From NCBI GenBank assembly GCA_037176705.1, contig CM073888.1, forward strand, positions 44,832,810-44,896,809: a DNA stretch of 64,000 bases. The letters are read 5' to 3'. A program made the position numbers and the translations under genes. Source of the DNA: Molossus alvarezi (Eukaryota > Chordata > Mammalia > Chiroptera > Molossidae). Of this stretch, positions 53,773 to 64,000 are shown one piece after another (the first letter of the stretch is position 1; every line of letters starts with the position of its first letter). The notes beneath the pieces were generated by a model, which saw only the letters and a program-made list of their open reading frames with translations, had not been told where the DNA came from and did not search any database.

Positions 53773-54414
53773 GAAAAATGTGAGCAGCGTAACTAGTGTA
53801 ATAGCAGTGAGCATTTGAAAGTGGGCTGTTTGCTTTCCTTGCAGACTTGCTGACTGGCAGGAATCCAAGGATGAGGGGGAATCTCTTTCCTTGGGGGTGT
53901 TTTTAGGAAAATGAGGCTGAGTTAGTAACAGATCTGAAAGAGGAGTGAGTGGAAGGGCATTGGGTGATGTAGCTCGATCTCCAAGATGGACATATTTTTA
54001 CAGAAAATAAGTAGTTGTCCTTGTGTATAGTGAAAGCTGAGCTTTCTGGAACCTCCCATCCCAAACTTTGGAATGACCTCAGGCTGGGCTAGACTGAGAG
54101 TTTGTAAGAGGCTGGGGTTGGCTTGAGTTTGCCCTTGGGCTAGGAAACATTGGAGCAATTCTTGGTTGGTATTGGGAAGGGAAGGAAATGTAGGTTTCGT
54201 GTTAACTTATTGCCATTGCCCTTGTGTGTTTTACATTGTTCAGTGTTTTCTCAGGAGATGCAGGAGGAACAACAGCTGCAGGCAACTTTCTTCCCAAGTA
54301 CAAAGCAAATACTTAGGGTGTTTGGGCATTGAATGGAATTAGTTACAGAATGATGTCAATTGTTTATTTTTTGTTTTAGGGTGAAAAAAAAAAGAGGTAC
54401 AAAGAATGAAAACC

Positions 54415-54661
54415 GCCCTGGCCAGTTTGGCTCAGCGGTTAGAGTGTTGGCCCACGGACCAGAGTCCCGGGTTGGGTTCCCAGGGCACATACCTCAGTTA
54501 CCGTTTGTCCCCGGCTCTGGTTGGGGTTGTGTGGGTGGCAGCCAGTCGATGTGTCTCTCTCATGTCAATGTTTCTCTCTTTCTCTCTCTTCCTCCTTCTC
54601 TTCCTCTCACTTGATCTGAAAATAAATGCAAAAATGTCCTCAAGTGAGGATTTAAAAAAAA
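54415..54661 (+). mobile_element. SINE-A (A2 tail) with TSD
   Basis: The copy runs from gccctggccagtttggctca to a tail with aaaataaatgcaaaaatgtc. The TSD aaagaatgaaaacc lies at 54401-54414 and 54662-54675. Confidence 0.95.
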
Positions 54662-54891
54662 AAAGAATGAAAACCATTTTTCCTTGTAATAAATTTGAAA
54701 TAGTTTTCTTTCTTTTTCTTTTTTTCTTCCTTTCTACTGAGAAGTTCAGAGTGGTTAACTGAAACAGACTAAAAATACCCTTTAGTAGCATGATACAGTA
54801 CTTTCTCTGTGTCTAAAATTAGCTGATTGAGCTGTGTATTCGGGTTTTCTAAAGCCATCTATTAGGTGCTCTAGCTACTTCTCTCTGATTT

Positions 54892-55653
54892 TGAGACAGG
54901 CTGGTCAGCCAGGACAAGTGGAATTGGGAAACTGAGACAGTTAAAAGGCCAAGTTGTTCACAGCCATCTAATAAACTGCAAAATCCTATCTTCTGTAATC
55001 AAGGACACTGAAGAGTAAATGGCTTACACTTCTCCCCAACTAGAGGGTAAATACCTGAAATAACCTTATTCAGGACGATAGATAGCAGAAATCCAGTTAG
55101 TGCCATTTGTCAACCATACCCAAGGACAAATGAAGTTAAGGGAATGAGTCTTATTTTGGTACATCAGTATACAATTGATTAATGTTCTGTTAAGATCCTC
55201 TCCTAAGACCTCCCCTAAACTCCCAGCCTTTAAAAATCCTCAAAACGAAAGTCCCCAGGAGCAGGCCCTGCCTTTCCTTCCTCCCGCGTCTTCCCCCACA
55301 GGCATGCATCTTCTAAGCTCTAAGGAACCCACCAGACTTGCAACCAGGGAGCAGTGGGCAGTGGCGGCTTGTCCCAGGCAAACCCCCGGAGTCCATCCCC
55401 AAGGCCTCCTTTTCCCTGACTGGTTAGTGAGCTGAAGCAGCCCAGACCAGGCTCATTTCCCACGTAGTCTCTCTCCTGTTGCTTCTTCCAGCCTAGGCCC
55501 TTCCTGTTTCACCGTCCCCAGCTTTAATAGACGTCCTCTAAAATTCCCCTGGACTTGTGTTGTGAAATCTTTCCTGCACGAAGTCAAGGACCCACACACT
55601 ACCAGCCAGCCCTAGGCAGACCCGCCAAGGGCCAGGTCCCTTTTCCGGTAACA
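54892..55653 (+). mobile_element. Solo LTR of an endogenous retrovirus (copy 2)
   Basis: The LTR starts tgagacaggctggtcagcca and ends tccggtaaca (about 762 bp). It shares long stretches with copy 1, such as agaaatccagttagtgccat, ctaagacctcccctaaact and cccagcctttaaaaatcct. It also carries extra sequence in the middle (about 55240-55500). The flanks attt and tttt could be a mutated 4-bp TSD. No viral genes adjoin it. Confidence 0.83.
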
Positions 55654-57760
55654 TTTTCATGAGCTCTGGATAACATGTTTGATGTTGGAAGCAAACTAGG
55701 AATGACTTTATCCTTTATCTGAGGCAGGTTCCAGCTCCGATCTCACCTCCTGCAGGGCACGATTCCGAGGTCTCTCTGCGGTGCTCCCTCCACCACCTGT
55801 CCCCTGGTGCTCCGGAGCTCCGTGTGCCCACGGCTGCCCTGGAGGGCAGAGCCTGTGCGGCTGCTGTTCTTTCCCAGCGCCGCACACAACTGTTTGCTAA
55901 ATGTCTAGGTGCTTAACACATGTTTATTGAATGCCCAGCTGGCTCGTTTGCTAGGCAGAAAGAAAGGAACATATTTGTAAGTGGTGTACATAGAAAGACT
56001 CATCTTTTCACGGTGAAATTAGGGAAGTGGAAACAGAAAAGGTGGGAGAGAAATTGGCTGGGGTGGGAGCGGCTGGCGGTACGGACAGGGTGTGGTGGCA
56101 GAGCCCTGGCCTGGACGCCAGGTAAGACTGTCCCCCCGCAGGAGGGCAGCCACTGCCAGCCTTTCCTCTGCTTGAGCCCGAGGTGGCATTGGGCACTTCC
56201 AAGGCGTGCTTTTGTTTTCAACACGGTGTCTGTGCTTTCAAAAATGTGTACTGCCTCGTTTATTTTTGTGCAAGTAGGGGTACTTGTTAACAGTTTCCAT
56301 TTGTTAATGTCTGAAAATGGTTTTCAGTTCTGTGTGTGTGTGTGTGTGTGTGTAGTTTCTGTTACAAGTTCCTTAAGAGAAAGGGGTCATAATGCTGTGG
56401 GTGGAATGAGGCCCTTTCATGGAGTTGCAAGGAAAGCGGTATGGGCACCGCCGTGTAGGAGGATGGTTGATTTTGGTTGAAATGGAAGGCCGTGCACAGG
56501 TTCCCGATGGCTCATCACCGTCGCTCTTGCTGGGAAAGAAGTCCAGCCTGTCTTTATCAAGCCCAGAAGAAAGACCAAGATCTAGAAAATCTGTGTCATT
56601 GGTTCAGTCCAGGTCAAAGCTTAGACCAGTTTGGCCATTGTCCCCATCTGGCAAGCGTAGTCTCTGTTCCCCACTGTGCCCTGGCCGGTGCTGTGCTGTG
56701 GCACTGTGCCTAGGCTGGTGCTGGGAGCCGGGACCCCGGTGGCTGCTAGGGACACATGGCTGCTATGCAGACAGAATGAGAACAAACAGGGTGAGCGTAT
56801 GTTACAGAGAGAGAGAGAAGAGAGCAAGCTCTTTGTTAAGCTTGGGTTATATTATTGAGTTATATTATCCTGGGCTTGGGAAGGACCAGGCATGTTTTCA
56901 AACCAACCAATCAACTTTCCAAACCATTTCCTAGATCCCCCGGGATCCTGTGTCCCTTATGCAGCTCGGACCTTTTCCCAGGCTAGGCCCCGCCCATGCA
57001 GGTCACCCTCTCAGTTCCACCGCGTGCCCCACAGAGGGACCTCCTCCTGTACCGCCTGGGCTTCTACTGTGCATGGCCCAGCAGAGGAGTTTCTCCTGCT
57101 GTTTTTATTTCTCCCCATAAAGATCCTTCCTGCCCCTTTGGGAATTAGATCCCAATGCAGCGGTTCCCTGGGGAGCCTGTGAATATTGCAACTTCCTAGT
57201 CCAGCAGGCTCGGCCATGCAGATTGCCTTTGCTCCCCTCTTTTATTAACATCTAGCTGCCTATGCTAACAATAGCTTCTGTTTTGGACTAAGAGGATTTC
57301 TGTCTGAGTAATGTTTCCATTTTACAGGTGTTGGGGTATTCAAGGAGGACCAGATTTCGTTGTTTCCCTGCCTGAGTTTGAATCCATTTAGGAGATAGGA
57401 GTAAGGAGATGGAAACCAAAATTTACCTTTATTGCTGATAACAGACAAAGCTGATAGGGAGAATGCAGTCTTCCCGAGGTTAACTTCCAGTGCTGTGCGG
57501 GGGACAGCCCCCTGCAGGGTCAGGGCAGAATGCTGGCCCCCAGGTGAGGACAGAGGGAGGGGCTGGTTATAATGTCTCCTTTCTCCTTCCAGACTTACTG
57601 ATCTATCCTTGGAGGGGTGGGAGACTGTTGGGTGGAGGGAGGATGCCTTCCTTCCCTATGAAGAGGTTCAAAAAAAAAAAAAGACACCTGTTATATGCTT
57701 TCCCGAGGTCACACGGCTAGTCCGCAGCAGGTTTTTCTCTTGTGCTTTAGAGGCTGTTCG
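55654..57760. other. Intronic stretch with long but unassigned open frames
   Basis: Frames of 186 codons (55920-56480) and 171 codons (56419-56934) overlap in different phases. The first begins in L2-like text and reads through a TG repeat (56331-56353), so it is very unlikely to be a gene. No splice-framed exon is convincing. Confidence 0.5.
56331..56353. repeat. (TG)n microsatellite
   Basis: Eleven or so TG dinucleotides occur in a row. Confidence 0.92.
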
Positions 57761-57769
57761 GTATGAATA

Positions 57770-57995
57770 GAAAGGGCATGGTCTTGGAGCTGGCCAGGCC
57801 TCGCGTTCATATTCTACTTTTGTGACGTTAGCTTTGGTTTACGCATCTCTACAATGGGGTTTATATTTCTTTCTCAAGGTCTCTTGGGAGGGTTACATTA
57901 GGTCTAACCATTGTTAAATGACCTGGGTCAGTTCTTGACCTCCATTTCCTCATCAGTAATGCAGATAACTGCCCCACCGGCCTGTGGCATTTACC
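57770..57995 (+). repeat. MIR-type fragments
   Basis: Text such as gtttacgcatctctacaatg, gggagggttacattaggtct, ggtcagttcttgacctccat and ttcctcatcagtaatgcaga suggests two adjacent or broken MIR pieces. Confidence 0.5.
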
Positions 57996-58319
57996 AGTCC
58001 CTTTTTCTTTCTAACCTAGGCTCGGAGCCACTGAAAACTGGTGATTGGGGGTTGGTTCTCAGCAGAGTGGGACTTGGAAGTTGACTATTTTAATTTTGGA
58101 GAAAAAAAAATTGTTCCTGAGGAAGTAAATTCCTAAGTTGAAAGAATTTTACATGCCACACATACTTGAGAAAAACTTGCGAAAACGTGCGTTACACCTG
58201 GAATTGGTTTATAACCAGTAGTTGGAACAGTGGGCCTGTGTAACCTTGGGGAACAAATACCTTTCAGTTTGAAATATTCTAAGTTCTTTTCTAGGACTTT
58301 TCTTTAAGTGACTGTTTTA

Positions 58320-58534
58320 TTTATTTATTATTTAAAAAAAATACATTTTTATTGAATTTTTTTTTTTTTAGGGAGAGAGAAACATCGATATGAGAAACAT
58401 TGATTGGCTGCCTCCTGCACGCCCCCTACTGGGGATCGAGCCCACAGCTCTGACATGAGCCCTGACCAGGAATCGAACCAGGACCTCTCAGTCCGTGAGA
58501 CGATGTTCAGTACATTGAGCCGCACCGGCCAGGC
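58320..58534 (-). mobile_element. Ves SINE with perfect TSD
   Basis: The tail complement, gaaacatcgatatgagaaac and head complement gagccgcaccggccaggc are present. The TSD ttaagtgactgtttta lies at 58304-58319 and 58535-58550. Confidence 0.95.
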
Positions 58535-58550
58535 TTAAGTGACTGTTTTA

Positions 58551-60224
58551 AAAGTTTTGTTTTGTTACAGAGGTTAGAGGACTTCATGGGCAGGGGAATT
58601 GGTGGTCTAAACGTTCACATTTTTGAGTGAGGACTCTGGCCCAGAACTTGTAGAATGTGATGTCGTCCTTCTTGTCCTCAGGCTTCCTTAGATGCACGGA
58701 GCCCCTCGGGGACACTGTTGTTTCCGGTGCCCACGTGGGGCCAGGATGCAGCTCCAAGCAGGCGCACATCCTGTGTGGACTTTGCAGTGTCTGCCATTTG
58801 CTTCCTGTCCAGGTCTTTAGTTCAGTGAATGAAGTACAGCTGTGAAGCTGTGTCCACACCGTGTCCATCCACATGTTTGCTGCAGACCCCTAATGCCAAC
58901 ACGTTCATGAAATTAAATTGTTTCTCTTTTTTGCTTCCACAGCAAATCAGATTTTACTTTTAGCAGGTTTCCAGGCACCCCCCCCCCCCCCCCCCCCGCC
59001 AAGCTACTTCTCCCTGTCCATGCCCCACCACCTCACAGAGTGGACCGACCTGGCCCGGACAGGGGGGTGGTGCTGGCCGGGTCGCTGACCCCCAGCACGG
59101 AGGAAAGGCGGGGCGGGAGGGCACTTCCTCCGGGCCTTGGACTTCCTGTGCACGCCAGGAGGAACACAGAGCCAGAGGGTGTGTGAACCCTCAGGTTAAA
59201 CAAGGAATGCAAACACTCCTGTACTACAGAGAAAATGTGAATTGTGTAAATTACCCCCCAAAATTACTGGCAGATCAATTTCCGAGGCAACTGTAGGGTA
59301 GCTGTCACCTATAAATTGGTGAACCCCTACGGTGATGTTAAAAGAGCTACCTTTTGGCAGCCGTTGGCAATAGCAGTATGATTTAACAAAAAGAAACCAA
59401 GACTTTTGTTTCCCCGATCACAGGGCCTGTTTTTACCGAGGTCTCTGGTGTGCTTTCTGGCAGCCACATATGTTGATCTCTGTACGTGCCCTTGGCCGTC
59501 GGCGTGGAGCTTTGCCGTCTTGGTGCTTCTGTTCTTGGCGTCGGGTGGTTTCTTGGATGGGGGGGCTCCACCCTGTGACAGGCAGTTGGCACATCAAAGG
59601 GTGTTCAGTTATTCTGGAAAAGTGCTGAGTTGCTTTGTGTTGACTTTTGTTACTAAGGCTGTTTTTCACTTTTATCTTTTTATACATGGACGTCCCCTCT
59701 CATCCCGTAGATTTTACCTTTTTCCTGATTAACAGTCTTACCGACTTTGGAGAAGCTTGTACAGAAAAGAAAAGCACCAGTTAGGCACGAGCAGCTACCA
59801 TTTGGGGATCTTTCCTTCTGATCCTGGGCACATAGTTTGTCATAGTTTCTCCTCTGATGTTTTTCCAGTTAAAAACCTCTACTGTAGGCTTCATGTAAAC
59901 AGCTCCTGTAAGGTCCCTTTTAAGATCTGAAGGTATTTATTTATCTATTTTCCTTAATGCTGGGCATACAGTTCCTGATTGTTAAATTGATTCTCTGTGG
60001 TCCTGGTGCAATTAGTGATTCTCCAGGAAATTACTAGTCAGTGCTTCACTGTCCAAAGTTCAGGTCGAACGCCGTGTGTCCAGCCAGCCAAGCTTTAGGT
60101 GTCACCCATGTGCAGATCTGAGGGTCTCCACAGCTTTCACTGTTCTTATCTGAGGTTCTTCCCTCCTCCTCCTCCCTTCTTGGCTTAGGTGGCTTTGAAT
60201 CAGACAGACAACCAGCCTTACTCA
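58551..60224. other. Intronic stretch with poly-C tract
   Basis: A 20-C run lies at 58978-58997, next to a GC-rich patch at about 59030-59130. Minus-strand frames at 58584-58874 and 59383-59687 look coding-like in places but match no family I recognise. Confidence 0.45.
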
Positions 60225-60385
60225 GCCCCTGTGCCAACTGCAGGTCCTTGGGCACATCAGCCCTCCTAAGCCTTCATTTTCCTATTTACAAAATAGAGAT
60301 GTTAGTAATACCCGATCACGATCACGGGTTATCGTGAGGACTCTGAGTCAGGTTGGGAAGGGTGTGGCGCAGTGTAGGAACTCGG
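60225..60385 (+). repeat. MIR fragment
   Basis: The stretch ctaagccttcattttcctat, ttacaaaatagagatgttag and atcgtgaggactctgagtca follows the 3' half of MIR. Confidence 0.62.
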
Positions 60386-60389
60386 CCCT

Positions 60390-62284
60390 GATAAGACTCA
60401 CTTAGGGCAGTGGCTGTCACCTTCTTCCAGGGAATTGGATGGCTAGTTCTGCCAGTCCGGGTTTTGGAAAGGGGACCAGTAAGGAAAGGGAAGCCAAATG
60501 GGGGAGCTGTATTGAAAAGATACTTCCCCCCCCTTTTAAATATAAAGTTCAAGTATGTGTTTTGGGCGTTGCCTGAACCCTCAAAGGTCTGGGCAGGGGA
60601 GCGAGAGCCCCTGGTGGATTCAAGGAGGGGGGAGAGGTGGGCCAGGGGCCCCACTTCGGGCATTCTGCCTGCCGGGTTCTGCCTCCCCGTCTCTCCTCAT
60701 GTCTTTCTTTGCGTGTGGTCTGACTCACCCCAAGCCTCTTACCGAACACCCTGTGCCCCCAAAGTTCTCCCAGTGACTTTTGTGTTCCTTACCCCATGCA
60801 CAGCTAAGCTGGGAGTGGATTTCTATAGAAAAGAGGATCTTTAGAAATGGCTTACTGGTCCTTCTGATTTTACTTGAATTACTCTAACATATCTTTCAGT
60901 TACTCCAGAGTACTTTCACCTTCTTGATAGGAAGGAGGAAGGGGATTCCTCGGGCTGCAAGAGCTGGCGGTGCAGGGTTGTCCGAGTATCCTTGTCTGCA
61001 CACGTCTTGGAGGGCAGCGGAAGGTGTCTTCCTTTGTGCTTCATCATGTACTGCCTGTGGCAGAAGGATGAGTCCTTGCATACTTGGTACTTCAGCTATG
61101 CCTTTTAAAGGCTATGAATAGACTTAATCTAAAGAGCCATCTTGAGTGGAGTGTAGGGCGGGAGAGGAGGAGAATTAATGGGAACAGGAATGATATAAAA
61201 CAGTTTAATTTCTTGTGGCCCCTTCAGACTTTCAAATTTGTCTATTCAAAAAAAAGTGTTCCTGTTCTGGACATCTGTCTTCGAAGTGCTGCCTATTATT
61301 CTCTCTGTCCTGTGGTGCCGTCCCTGTACCTTGGCAGGTATGAGAGAGAGCTGTACACTTGTGTTTGGACTAGTGCGTTGATAAGGCGGCAGTGAGCAAG
61401 AATTGGGGGTTTACAAATCCAGCCTTCAAGGAGTTAATGTGACTGTCTCCCTGGACATTGTCATCCTGAACAAGTAAGTTGTTGTCATCCACACTTTTTA
61501 ACTCTGTGTTGCCTGAAAACAGAACCTAAGTTGCTGTGAAATCTATTATTACGTGGTGGCATCTCAGACTCCGTATTATGTAATTGGCAAGGAAGAAGAC
61601 ATCAAATAATCGGATAAGCTTGCTTCTGATCATTTTCCTTGGAGGGCTGGTCTACAGACATTTCTGATTTTCTTGAGACTCTGTCCTCTGCTCAAATTAG
61701 GTTTCAGCTAGCAAGGTGACACGTCTGTTTGTTTGCAAGCCTCTGCCCTGATTTTCAGATTCCTGCTGCTGGCGGAGCTGGGGCAGCCCGGAGCCTGCTG
61801 CGTCGCCCAGATGGGCCCCACCTGCCTCCTCCTTGGCTGCTGCAGCATTTCTTCGTGCTTCCTGTCTGGCTGCTCTCCAGATGAGCCTGCTCGTTTCCTT
61901 TCCCCGGAACTGTCCCTTAATGCCAGGGTTCAAAGGTTCCGTAAAGGATATATGGTGGGCCTGCCCTTCAAACTCTGACCTTTGTAGGAGCCTCACGTAT
62001 CCCTGGGTGTGGCTCCAGAGCCACAGTGTAATTGCTGTGAGCCAAAGAAATGGGTGGCTGCCAGATCTTCAGAGCCTGGCAGTGAGCCGTGTTCACCCAG
62101 CCTTCAGGGTGGGCATGGTGTGAGTGTCTGTCTCACTTCCCTCCTGGCTTCTCCACAGTCTCTTCTACGTACTTTTCCAGTTCATTTCATACCAGCGGAC
62201 TTACTTTGTAGGTGCTTGATGAGGGTAGTGTTGTCGATGGTGTAGGCTGAGTATTGGAAAACTCACTGCTGAAAGTCCAGTGCT
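60390..62284. other. Intronic stretch, nothing recognised
   Basis: GC content is moderate. Several frames of 60-144 codons overlap on both strands without conserved motifs. Confidence 0.5.
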
Positions 62285-62466
62285 CTCTCTTTTTTAAAAT
62301 GTATTGATTGGAGAGAGAGAGACAGACAGACAGACAGAGACATCGGTTTGTTGTCCCACTTATTTATGCATTCATTGGTTCATATTTGTATGAACCCTGA
62401 ATGGGACTTGAACCCGAAACCTTGGCGTATCAGAATGATGCTGTAACCAACTGACCAGGCCAGGGC
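62285..62466 (-). mobile_element. SINE-D with GACA repeat
   Basis: The body has cggtttgttgtcccacttat and tatgcattcattggttcata, ending in aaccaactgaccaggccagg. A short (GACA)n tract lies at about 62321-62338 in its purine-rich segment. Confidence 0.82.
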
Positions 62467-63672
62467 CTTAATGCTGTCTTAATAATCAGGGGAACTGAGC
62501 CCTTGAGGACACGGCTGACTTTGAAAACCTAAGAATCCTTCGCTTCGAGACCTCAGGGAGGTGGGCTGAGGTGAGAGTGCGGGCTCACCTTCGGCCCCTC
62601 CTCTTTCTCGTTGCCAAAGCTGATTGGCTGGGTTGGGATGTGCTGGGCTCTGCGTCTCTAATGGGCTTTCTTTGTTACTTGGCTCACCTAGAATTTGAAG
62701 AAAGTTAAACCCGTTGTGAAATGTATTACCTTTCAGAGATGAATAGCATCTTAATTGACTCCCTTTGAAAACATGTCAAACTGGGATTTCTAAGTCTGGG
62801 TGTAATCTGGTATGCCTTCAGATTGGGACCTCAGGCTGGGGCACTCTGGGGAGACTGGTCCACCTCCAAGTTTGTTTTCTGGCTCCAAACAAATGAGTGG
62901 CTGTTTGACTATTGGCACGCGACCCAGTTTTGAAAGTACAACCATATAGGGTATGGTGGACGGGTAACCAGGGGGTTTGGAAAGTGAGGTCATGGAAGGC
63001 CCAGATGAAACTCTTTTAATGTGTATCACAACTGCAATTAATCTTATTAACATGCTGGGCCTGTGCCTGCTCTCGCTGCCCCGGGTGTGCAGGGTATTGA
63101 AGGGGCATGCTTTGAAGGACTCTCTTCTTTGATGGTGCAGATGGATAACAGAAGCGTATAAAACTCTGTATCTGGTATTATAAAGGCCTTTTGTGTGCCT
63201 CTGCAGATTCATTCAGTTTTGAGAAGCAAACAAAAAACTTCATGCAGATTGATAAGATGTACAAAGGAGAATTGATTGTAAACGCAGTCGTGTAACTGTG
63301 GGCTCTGTGACCAGACGGAATCGTAGAGAAGGAGCCGAGCCCCTCCGCGGCGCCCAGCGTCCAGCTAGTCCCAGCACAGTATTCGGGTGTGAGAGGTTTA
63401 AAAGCACGCTTGGTTTGTTGGGAGGCGAGAGTAAACGTAGAAAAGGCAAACCATGGAAGGTGCTGCGGGTGCTGATTCTGCATTGGTGGGGGAGCATGGG
63501 GGCTCCTAAGGCAGAGGTAAGTGAGGGCTGCTGCAGTGCAGCCTGCTTCCTGGGCGAGGTGGCCTTGAAGAGGAGGATCACACAGTGAAGAGCAGGGTGA
63601 GGGGCGCACAAGGTGCTCTTGGGGAAGAGCGAGCTTGACTGAGTGGAAGGCTTGTTGGACGAGGCAGGGACG
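62467..63672. other. Intronic stretch, nothing recognised
   Basis: A GC-richer patch at 63300-63620 has open frames on both strands, but no RASSF3-like coding sequence and no clear repeat assignment. Confidence 0.5.
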
Positions 63673-63688
63673 AGGCTGGAAGAATTTA

Positions 63689-63941
63689 TTTATTCATTTA
63701 TTTTTAAAATCCTCACCCGAGGATATTTTTTTCCATTTTTATCTTCAGATAGAGGTGGATTGGAGGCGGGGAGAGAGGAACATTGATATGAGAGAGACAC
63801 ATCGACTGGTTGCCTCCTGCACCACCCCGACCAGGACTGGGACTGAACCACAACCGAGGTACGTGCCCTTGACCGAAATTGAACCCATGACTCTTTGGTC
63901 TGCGGGCCGATGCTCTACCCCTGAGCCATACCAACTAGGGC
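63689..63941 (-). mobile_element. SINE-A (A2 tail) with perfect TSD
   Basis: The copy reads aatcctcacccgaggatatt to ctgagccataccaactaggg. The TSD aggctggaagaattta lies at 63673-63688 and 63942-63957. Confidence 0.95.
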
Positions 63942-64000
63942 AGGCTGGAAGAATTTAAAGAGTAAGTGGCACCCTGTGACCTTCCTCTCTCTCACCAGTG

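Larger units (their letters stand above)
5294..64000 (+). other. RASSF3: RASSF3 intron 1 (continues beyond the window)
   Basis: No open frame downstream of the donor resembles the RA or SARAH portion of RASSF3 on either strand. The acceptor exon is therefore inferred to lie past 64000. A first intron of many tens of kilobases fits what is known of mammalian RASSF3. All later features are repeats, a pseudogene or non-coding DNA inside this intron. Confidence 0.75.

Noticed and set aside
49325..55653. A provirus bounded by two LTRs
   Set aside because: The first LTR has its own target duplication on both sides, the LTRs differ in structure, and no retroviral genes lie between them.
55920..56934. 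Frames of 186 and 171 codons
   Set aside because: They overlap in different phases. The first starts in L2-like sequence and translates a TG microsatellite into a Cys-Val run. No conserved motif was seen.
5294..64000. Later RASSF3 exons (RA and SARAH domains)
   Set aside because: I looked for the expected coding segments among the frames and the raw sequence of both strands and found none. Very short or diverged exons could still have been missed.
1..64000. CRISPR arrays, operons, phage or bacterial mobile elements
   Set aside because: Repeats are interspersed, not regularly spaced. There are no ribosome-binding-site-led gene clusters, and the whole window has mammalian intron character.

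Overview
This window is nuclear DNA from a placental mammal, almost certainly a bat. The evidence is the dense population of tRNA-derived, Ves-type SINEs with a TGGCTCAG.GG A box and a GGTTCGATTCC-like B box. Mammal-wide relics (MIR, L2, MLT1, Tigger and old L1 pieces) are mixed among them. I infer a microbat, but I cannot name the species. There are no bacterial, phage or CRISPR features.

One protein-coding gene is recognisable. A CpG island at about 4.62-5.83 kb contains the first coding exon (37 codons, 5183-5293) of RASSF3, a Ras-association domain family protein, ending at a GTGAGT splice donor. I found no later RASSF3 exon (the RA and SARAH domains), so 5.3-64 kb reads as the beginning of a long first intron. 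The first 4.6 kb is the intergenic flank upstream. A second, strongly G-skewed CpG-rich patch lies in the intron at about 24.87-25.33 kb.

The rest is a repeat landscape. For bookkeeping I use these working labels: SINE-A is a long tRNA-headed SINE whose 3' part reads, on the opposite strand, tcctcacc(c/t)gaggacattttt. It has two tail types, A1 (gaacaaaaaatgg) and A2 (gataaatgcaaa). SINE-A-short is only the tRNA head plus an A-rich tail. Ves is the classic form ending in aaaatcaataaa. SINE-D is a more diverged form with the motif cacttatttatgcattcattgg. Many copies keep target-site duplications (TSDs) of 10-19 bp, which fix their boundaries precisely. Other elements are a truncated L1 ORF2 at 10.5-11.8 kb, several L1 3' ends, two related solo LTRs at 49.3 and 54.9 kb, at least three further LTR-like segments, two Tigger elements, a mariner-like MITE at 12.77 kb, and an older DNA transposon split by three SINEs at 14.3-15.4 kb. 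A processed RPL26 pseudogene lies on the minus strand at 20.96-21.46 kb.

I found no undescribed multi-gene system. The most notable signals are the short tRNA-only SINE subfamily with a fixed 3' boundary, head-to-tail SINE pairs inside single TSDs, the intronic CpG/G-skew patch, and an open frame running upstream of the RASSF3 start codon. Family names were assigned from memory of consensus sequences and motifs, not from a database search.
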